A DNA stretch of 25,283 bases, taken from the NCBI RefSeq assembly GCF_001949145.1, contig NW_019091563.1, positions 230,549-255,831 on the forward strand, in the 5' to 3' direction. Made by a program: the position numbers and the translations under genes. The DNA is from Acanthaster planci. Lineage: Eukaryota > Echinodermata > Asteroidea > Valvatida > Acanthasteridae. Below the pieces are notes generated by a model, which had not been told where the DNA came from, ran no database searches, and saw nothing but the letters and a program-made list of their open reading frames with translations. Below, one piece after another: positions 19,127 to 25,283 of the stretch; position 1 is the stretch's first letter; every line of letters begins with the position of its first letter.

Positions 19127-20067
19127 CCTATATACTATCGCTACAATAACGAAACTACCAACTTTTCATTACAACTCCAGATAATGCCCGACGAAACACC
19201 GATTTTTGTAATACTCCACAACTATGACGCGCATCTCATTTTGCAAGAAGCGGCCACGTTTGAAGGCAATCTTTACACAGACTTGATTACATGCATTCCT
19301 AAAAATAGTGAAAAATGCGTTTCATGTATGCGATTATAGACTCATTTTATGGCATCGTTGTTGGATAACATTGTCAAAGTGTGTCCAAAGGACAAATTCG
19401 ATCACATCACTAAGCTCGATTAAAAAGGTTTACCTACACAAAAGGATTGTACCCGTACGAATATTTGGACTCGTTTGAAAAATTCACTGAAACGGAACTT
19501 CCGCCTCAAGAAAAATTACAGCTCACTAAACAGATAAGTGTCACTGATGAAGAATATGCCCCTGCCCAAAAAGTGAGCACCACGTTTTAAATCAAATCAG
19601 ACACTTTGCATTTAGCAGACGTGTTTCAAAATTTTAGAAATACGTGCTATGGCAATTATAGCCTCGATCCCTCAAATTACTACACGTCTCCAGGACTTTT
19701 TTGGGGGTGCGTTGTTAAAACACAGTCCAGCTCAACTCGAGCTATTAACAGACACTGACAAACACTTGCTTTTTGAAAAAGCTTAACGAGGAGGCATCTC
19801 TAGCGTAGGTGGTAAACGTTACGCCAAAGCCAATAACGAGCACTTGTCTGATTACGACCCGAGTCTCCAACATCGTACATACTTTATTTGGATGCAAATA
19901 ACTTATACGGATGGGCCACAAGTCAATGTTTACCATTTTCAAACTTTAAATGGGTTGAAGAACCAACAATGGGTCACTATGGGTATATGCTCGAGGTCGA
20001 TCTGAACGTTAAGTTTGAGTTATACGATCTTTTCAACGAATTTCCTTTGGCTCCGGAAACAAAAAAT
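19127..20067 (+). pseudogene. Polinton/Maverick protein-primed DNA polymerase B relic
   Basis: Pieces of a family-B, protein-primed polymerase appear in order on the plus strand. 19127-19336 has TPIFVILHNYDAHLILQEA (exonuclease-domain region). 19340-19420 has ASLLDNIVKVCPKDKFDHIT. 19435-19587 has GLYPYEYLDSFEKFTETELP. 19591-19700 has LADVFQNFRNTCYGNY and YYTSPGL. 19709-19880 has RGGISSVGGKRYAKANN. 19885-20067 has YLDANNLYGWATSQCLPF, which is polymerase motif A. These are hallmark Polinton PolB segments. Stops at 19337, 19421, 19588 and 19784 and frameshifts near 19430, 19705 and 19885 show that it is inactive. Polymerase motifs B and C are absent, and a BEL/Pao LTR begins about 130 bp later. 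Confidence 0.85.
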
Positions 20068-20197
20068 TAAACTCGATCGTTTTAGGCCGCAACAAAAATT
20101 AATGCTCCAAAACAAACCCATAAAAGTTAAAAGGTTCATTGCTACGTTTGTGAAGAAGTGACAAGGTTCACTTGGAAAGGGAGGAGTCGCTCAAAAG

Positions 20198-20798
20198 GGT
20201 AACACAACAACTCTATGGCAGCGGTTAAACTGATGAGCAGGATGGTTTAATGAAGAAACTGTCTGTTTATTATACCCAGATAATTAGAAACAGGGGGTAG
20301 TGACTTGCAATTGGCCTGGATACAGTAGTAATCTTGGGGAAACTGTGATTTGTGAACGGAATGGTGGAGATGAAACCGGTGATGAGGTCTTGGAAATACA
20401 TGGAACAGGAAACCGTGGTGACTGGGGAATAAAAAGAAATAAATACTAATAAATTAACCGGAATACACGTACATGTGCCCACTAGACGACAAAATAATTG
20501 TACATGTAACGTTGCAACAATTGTCCCCGATTAAGGCTAAGGTTTGTACTCTAAACTCCTCTATTTTACATACTAACACAAGATTCACCATACGTTCTTA
20601 TACTATAAACACCAAAGAACATAAGGCTGTACTCACAATTGTCAGCAACGCACGGTAAGGGCAAATCTGGAGGTATTCTGATTGGAAATGTGCTTGTTAA
20701 ACCTGATTTTAGAACGGAATGTACGGTGCGAGAATGAGCAAACTACTGAGAGCGCCCTACCAATTATTGCGCGGTCAGAAGACAGGGACTTTCTTACA
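20198..20798 (-). repeat. Right-hand (3') LTR of BEL/Pao element
   Basis: On the minus strand the LTR begins TGTAAGAAAGTCCC at 20798, directly after a G-rich polypurine tract. An AATAAA polyadenylation signal lies at 20271-20266. The proposed end, at about 20198, reads GTTGTTGTGTTACC, a near match to the inverted start (TTACA expected, TTACC seen). The length would be about 600 bp. The left limit is inferred from the imperfect terminal inverted repeat and the position of AATAAA, and the partner LTR lies outside the window. Confidence 0.55.
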
Positions 20799-20812
20799 GC
20801 CGCCCCCACATT
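20799..20812 (-). other. Polypurine tract
   Basis: On the minus strand AATGTGGGGGCGGC immediately precedes the TGTAAG start of the LTR. A G-rich tract at this place is the expected plus-strand DNA primer of an LTR retrotransposon. Confidence 0.6.
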
Positions 20813-20846
20813 TGGGTACTAAATGTGAAGCCAAGAAAGTCTTAAG

Positions 20847-21455
20847 TTAGTGTTCAGTCTGTGGATGGTCCTCAGACGGGCAGTTGTCCTCGTCCTTGCA
20901 TTCTGGCAGACGAATCAGGCGGGCAAATGGTCTGGTGTACACCTTGTAACGGACTCGGACCTTGGCTGCTCTCACACGTCCATCAGTTCCAGGGTGTGTC
21001 TCGCATATCTTCCCTACTTGCCACTGAGCTCTAACCAGCTGGGGGTCGACGACCACGACGACGTCTCCACAGGCCAGGTCTCTGGATTCAGTGTGCCGCT
21101 TTTGCCGACTCTGTAGACTGGGAAGGTAGGATTTGATGAAGTGAGCCCAGAACTGGTCAGCGAGCACCTGACTATGGCGCAATTGTCGCCGTCCCATGGA
21201 TTCTTTGGAGGTGTAGACGACCTGTGGAAGGCTAGGATCTAGCCGCCCCATCAGAAGCATGTTTGGGGTCATCCGATCAACGTCAGCAGCATCTGAAGAG
21301 ACGTAACCCAAGGGTTTTGAGTTGAGAATCCCCTCGACTTCAGCTAGGACGGTTCGGAGAACTGGCTCTGTGACCGACTGGTCTCCCAAAGCAGCTCTGA
21401 GTCCAGCCTTGACCGACTTCACCTCTCTCCCAGGAGCCGCCGAAGTGGGGAGCAT
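20847..21455 (-). pseudogene. BEL/Pao integrase C-terminal (DUF5641-like) domain
   Basis: The longest uninterrupted part of the element (about 200 codons). It carries VLAEVEGILNSKPLGYVSSD, then TPNMLLMGR, FWAHFIKSYLPSLQSRQKR, GDVVVVVDP, WQVGKICETHPGTDGRVRAA and KVYTRPFARLIRLPE, the full pattern of the domain that ends BEL/Pao pol. It stops at 20847, some 50 bp before the LTR, as expected for a complete 3' end. Confidence 0.9.
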
Positions 21456-21459
21456 TTGG

Positions 21460-22158
21460 CGGGTTAAACTGGAATCGCACCTTTTGTTTGGAAAGCTGTT
21501 GGCTTAGATCTGGAGCCATGGAAGCAAAGGCACTTCAGAGTTCTGCTTCACCCTTGAAGTTGGTCCCGCAGTCAGACAGGATATCATATGGTTTACCCCT
21601 TAGGAAGGTGAAACGGCGAAAGGCCATCAGGAATGCATCTGTGTCTAAGCTCTCCAGCAAATCCAGGTGTATGGCACGTGTGGTCATGCACTTGAAGATG
21701 ACTCCCCATCTCTTCTCTGTGCGTCGACCAATATTAACTGTCATTGGCCCATAGCAATCAACGCCCGTTGAGAAGAAGGCTGGCTTAAAGAGACGGAGAC
21801 TGGAAGGGGGCAGGTCTGCCATTTTGGGAACTGTTGGTTTACCGTGCCACTTGCAGCAATCGTTGCACTGGCACTGGTGCTGACGAATTGCCTTTCGGCC
21901 TCACAGGATCCAGAATTTCCGCCGTATTTCGGCAAGAACACGTTCAGCTCCAGGATGAAGTAGGCGCTGATCGTAGTCTCCGATAAGAAGCTTGGTGATA
22001 TGATGCTTCGGATCAAGAATGATTGGGTGCTTAACTTCGTGCGGGAGGTCCACTGCCTGTCGCAATCGGCCTCCCACTCTGATCAGTCCAGAGGTTTCAT
22101 CATGCTCAGGGCTGAGCTGTGCTAATCTGCTCCCAGAAGGCAACTGCTTGTTCTGCAT
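21460..22158 (-). pseudogene. BEL/Pao integrase: zinc-binding and catalytic core
   Basis: 21901-22158 has GLIRVGGRLRQA, then HPIILDPKHHITKLL and LLHPGAERVLAEIRRKFWIL, the integrase zinc-binding domain. The downstream Cys pair QCNDCCKW is in another frame near 21860. 21535-21822 has MADLPPSSLRLFKPAFFSTG, DCYGP (first catalytic Asp), RWGVIFKCMTTRAIHLDLL and LSDCGTNFKG (second Asp; Gln of SDQGTNF changed to Cys). The Glu-containing FNPPNAPHFGGSWER lies at about 21440-21480, where a small frameshift separates it from the next domain. Confidence 0.87.
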
Positions 22159-22187
22159 CAGAGCATGGGCTTCCTGTTGGAATCAGT

Positions 22188-23161
22188 CTACTTGTACCTG
22201 AAGCAAAAGTTTGGTCTCGATGGCTTCTTCCCTCTCAACCAGTGTTGAAGGAGATATGTCAGTAGTTGCTGCTGCGTCATGAAGCTCCTTGAAAGCCCGG
22301 AGAGGCCACTCCAACTGCGATACTGTCCTGGGTTTGGCAACTGGGGCTCTTTCACGGTGATCGCACCACAGTAAGTTACTCCCTTCAGTTCTACGGTGTC
22401 TTCCGGTTCGTCGACCAAGGGGCTTGCCGGCCAGCAATGAGGAGGTAAGGACAGAAAGGATGGGCCATTTCTCCATCTTTGTTCATTAGAGAGTTCAGAC
22501 ACGGTCTTACCCCGAGTGACGTCATCAGCAGGGTTGTTGGCTGTGTCAACATAACGCCAATTCTCTGGATTGCTCAGGGACTGTATCTCTACAACTCGTG
22601 TCCAGACAAACACCTTTTATCTGCAGGAGTCGGCTTCAGCCAGCGTAGTACTGTAGTGGAATCACTCCACAGGGTAATCTTCTGGATGGAAAGGGTCAAC
22701 TCCTTTCTGAGCAAATCTGCCAACTGTGCACTGACCAGTGCAGCAGAAAGTTTCAACCTTGGGATGGAAAGTTGCCGCTTGGGAGCTACCCTGGAACGTG
22801 AAACGATGAAACTAGTATGGATGCTTCCTTTGTGACCTTCAGTGCGCAGGTAGGCGACCAAGCCATAGACTCTTTCTGAGGCATCACTGAAGATGTGGAC
22901 TTCTCGGTTGGTCGTCTTGGTGTCAACTTCAGGTGGTGTGTAACACCTTGGCAGTCGAAGCTTTGGTAGGTCAGCCAGTTCCTGTTCCCATGTGTGCCAT
23001 CTGGTGAGGATATATCCAGGCTCTATTGGGTCATCCCAGGTTCTCTTTGACTTCCACAGATCGAGGACGATTACCTTAGCTCTTGCAGTGAATGGTGCAA
23101 GGAAACCAATTGGATCATACTGGCTGGCCATGATTTTGTAGACAGTTCTTAGGTTGAGCAT
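22188..23161 (-). pseudogene. BEL/Pao RNase H and linker to integrase
   Basis: 22589-23161 opens with LNLRTVYKIMASQYDPIGFL (RT thumb/connection) and reaches the RNase H motifs VHIFSDASERVYG (first Asp), IPRLKLSAALVSAQLADLL and LWSDSTTVLRWL (Asp). The usual catalytic Glu in IPRLEL is Lys here. A frameshift near 22600 leads into 22188-22613 with WTRVVEIQSL, NPADDVTRG and NGPSFL, the conserved BEL/Pao linker. Another frame change near 22340 follows before VEREEAIETKLLLQVQVD. Confidence 0.85.
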
Positions 23162-23212
23162 TTGGTAAGCAATGGGTCGGTGCTTGTAGCCAAGGTCATC
23201 TGCATTGCACTG

Positions 23213-24443
23213 CTACTGCAGTCCAAGTGTGGCCACGGGTGTAGCACTCTGACCAAAGACATGCCAAAGGTCAAATCCGTCAGATCTGGCAGCAGCTGGC
23301 AGATCTGCCACCACTGAGGGGATATTGCTTGCCCATTGGCGAATGTTAAAGCCACCTGTTGCAAGCAGTGTGCGTATTTTCATGACCAGTTCTTTAGCTA
23401 CTTTGGCTGAAGGCAGACAGTCCAGGAAATTGTCTACATAAAAGGATCGTTGGACAGCACGTGCGACCTCTTCGTTGCCCTTTTGGTGGTTGAGTACATG
23501 CCTTTGCAGGGCAAATGAGGCGCAGCAGGGGCTACAGGTTGTGCCGAACGGAAGAACCTGCCACTCGTAGACATCAGGCTTAGATGCTTTGTCCATGTTC
23601 CGCCAGATGAATCTCAAGAGGGGCTTTTTCAGCGGGTAGGAGACGTATCTGGTGGTACATTGCTTGGATATCCCCAGATATTGACACAGTGTGCTGCCTA
23701 ATTCTGAGGAGGACTCAAAGGAGGGATGCTCCATACTTGGGTCCGGGTAGGAAATGGTTGTTCAGCACCTGTCCATCATGTTCGAATGAGCAGTTGAACA
23801 CCAAACGTGGCTCATCGCTGGTTTCAACAATGCGATATGGAAAGTACCACGACTCCTCAGTCTACTGGGCTTCTGCATCACTAAGGACTCTCACATAGCC
23901 TGCATCAAGTAGCTTCTGGATTTGCTCTTTGTGGATCCTAGCAAGGTTAGGCTGTTTCTTGAGTTGTCTCTCTGTATGCTTTAGGTTTGGGAAAACTGCT
24001 TCTTTGCCAGCATGGAAGTGGGTTCCATCATTCCTGCGCAAGAGGGATGTGGCATAGCGCAGAACTCCACCTTCTTCAATGTGAACTGTTTTTGCTTCAA
24101 GCAGTTCCACAGCATACTGGTTCTCCTTGGAACGGGTTACAATCTTCTCACTAGTGTAAGGGATCACATCGGCCTTCCACAATCTCTCAACTTGCTGCAT
24201 AAGGTCATGGTTCTCTTGACAAATGGTAATCTTGAAGCACTTCTGCTCACTGAACTGTTCCTTCAGGACTCCAGCTGGTCCCTGAAGTGTCCAACCCGAT
24301 TTGGTGCATACAGCCACTGGTGCTCCACTGGGGCCGAATTTTATAGGTTGCTGTGGGGTGATTAGGTCAGAGTAGTCAGAGCCAATCAGGATCGAGGGAG
24401 TTGCGTTGCTGATCAGAGGCAGTGCAACTCCACGTAAGTGGGG
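23213..24443 (-). pseudogene. BEL/Pao reverse transcriptase region
   Basis: The frame 24443-23865 carries the linker (SDYSDLI, GPSGAPVAVCTKSGWTLQGP) and the start of RT, and ends in a TAG (23862-23864). The same frame resumes with SWYFPYRIVE and RLVFNCSFEH. A frameshift near 23700 is followed by SGDIQAMYHQIRL (catalytic Asp, motif A) and another near 23630. The frame 23635-23213 then holds LPFGTTCSPCCASFAL (motif B) and FYVDNFLDCLPS (motif C). YVDN instead of YVDD also occurs in other BEL/Pao copies and need not be a defect. The stops and frameshifts are. Confidence 0.88.
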
Positions 24444-25283
24444 TCAACGCTTTTGAAGAGCTGTAACTGGATAGGTATATTCTGACAGGCATAAACTGTC
24501 AGCGGTGAAAGCTCCTTTTATGTTGTACCTGGTGTCATGATGTTCCCTCGTGGACACTTGGAAATGGACCGATTGCCCTTCACATTGGAAAGGCAGTTGT
24601 TGAACTGTGGATAGGAGAATATGGTCTTTCTTCGCAGTGAGGTTCAGTTGCTGAACTGCATGGTTGAGCACCATTTTTCTCATGGAACCATCGTCAAGCA
24701 CAGCATGTGTTTCAAGTTTGCCAGCAGGACCACGGAAAGTGATTGGAACAACCTTTAACATGACATTATGGGTACGCTCCTTGCCCCTTGCCCCTTGCTG
24801 AATGGCGTCATGCAGTATAGTCAAGTGGATCTCCTTGCAGGTGTTGCATGGTTTTCTCAATGTACACTGCTCAGGTTTATGGGTGCGCCCACATTTCCAG
24901 CATCTGGACTTTTTCTTCAGCCATTTGATTATTTGCTGGTTATTGAGTGCCTTGAATTCAGTACAACCATTAAAGTAGTGGTCATGGTTGTTGCAGTGTG
25001 GACAGAAGGCTTTATGTTTGTCCTTTGATGGTGACTGTTGTGAAGGTAACTTTCCAGTTATCTGTTTTCTGTCATCAGCCATGAAAACAGCGGCAGGCTG
25101 ATTCCCTTTATTGCGGGGAAACTTGTCTTTCCTCTCTTGTCTGAGGTTATCTTCTTTGTAGACTGTTGCTGCTTGACCAGCGATCCGCTTTGCTCGTGAC
25201 TGTACTTGCAACCAGTCAGCAAGATGGTTTAGGGTACAGGTTTGGTCGGAGTCTGCTTTCAGAATGCCCCGATTGATGCAGCG
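24444..25283 (-). pseudogene. BEL/Pao gag C-terminus, zinc knuckles and aspartic protease
   Basis: The frame is open to the right edge, so the start lies outside. It begins with a gag-type helix region (TLNHLADWLQVQSRAKR). It then has Cys/His clusters (CPHCNNHDHYFNGC, CWKCGRTHKPEQC, CNTCKEIH) in the spacing usual for BEL/Pao gag. The aspartic protease motif is AVLDDGS, the common VLDDGS form in this group in place of DTGS. A stop at 24444-24446 interrupts the frame, but the same frame continues beyond it with GVALPLISN and SILIGSDYSDLI, the usual protease-to-RT linker, so this is a point-mutation stop. Confidence 0.88.

Larger units (their letters stand above)
20198..25283 (-). mobile_element. 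BEL/Pao LTR retrotransposon, decayed, 5' end beyond window
   Basis: Reading on the minus strand from the right edge, the domain order is gag C-terminus, zinc knuckles, aspartic protease, reverse transcriptase, RNase H, integrase zinc-binding, integrase core, DUF5641-like C-terminal domain, polypurine tract and LTR. This is the BEL/Pao order and matches family proteins of fish, amphioxus and echinoderm type. The single pol frame is broken by in-frame stops (24444-24446 and 23862-23864) and several frameshifts, so the copy is inactive. The 5' LTR and primer site are right of the window. Confidence 0.9.

Noticed and set aside
21741-22016. Other-frame ORFs across the BEL/Pao region (also plus-strand 21488-21754, 22479-22835, 24012-24365)
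   Set aside because: Shadows of the retrotransposon coding strand; no conserved motifs in these frames.

Overview
This is a stretch of animal (metazoan) nuclear DNA, not bacterial. The evidence is split coding exons with GT/AG junctions, long AT-rich intronic sequence, an animal-type BEL/Pao LTR retrotransposon, a Polinton/Maverick polymerase relic and a gag relic. The transposon mix suggests an aquatic invertebrate (amphioxus, echinoderm, hemichordate or mollusc grade); I cannot name the species.

Host gene. Three short plus-strand exons (2388-2508, 2753-2833, 14913-15070) join in phase (0/1, 1/1, 1/0). Together they encode the end of the cysteine-rich region and most of the spacer domain of an ADAMTS or ADAMTS-like secreted protein. 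The second and third exons are separated by an intron of about 12.1 kb. The 5' exons lie left of the window. The exon after 15070 was not found, so everything to the right edge may be intron.

Repeat landscape. The 12-kb intron and the sequence to about 17.7 kb are built largely from one non-coding repeat family. It forms 1.2-3 kb super-units in head-to-tail order. Each combines a pyrimidine-rich start, about 170-bp units carrying paired TGACGTCA (CRE) palindromes, a unique middle, a small tandem array of about 147-bp units carrying CRE plus CACGTG (E-box), and a hairpin followed by CTAG. The termini recall Helitron or Helentron ends. One super-unit holds a decayed antisense gene fragment (8139-9540).

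Right third. A Ty3/Gypsy-like gag relic (about 17.8-18.2 kb) is followed by a small tandem repeat, a four-CxxC zinc-ribbon ORF (18665-18937) and a frameshifted Polinton-type protein-primed DNA polymerase B relic (about 19.13-20.07 kb). The polymerase relic stops shortly before the LTR of a minus-strand BEL/Pao retrotransposon. That element fills the window to its right end with all pol domains recognisable but many stops and frameshifts. The left end carries two minisatellites (1-105 and about 836-1197). No tRNA, rRNA, CRISPR or complete intact protein-coding gene was found.
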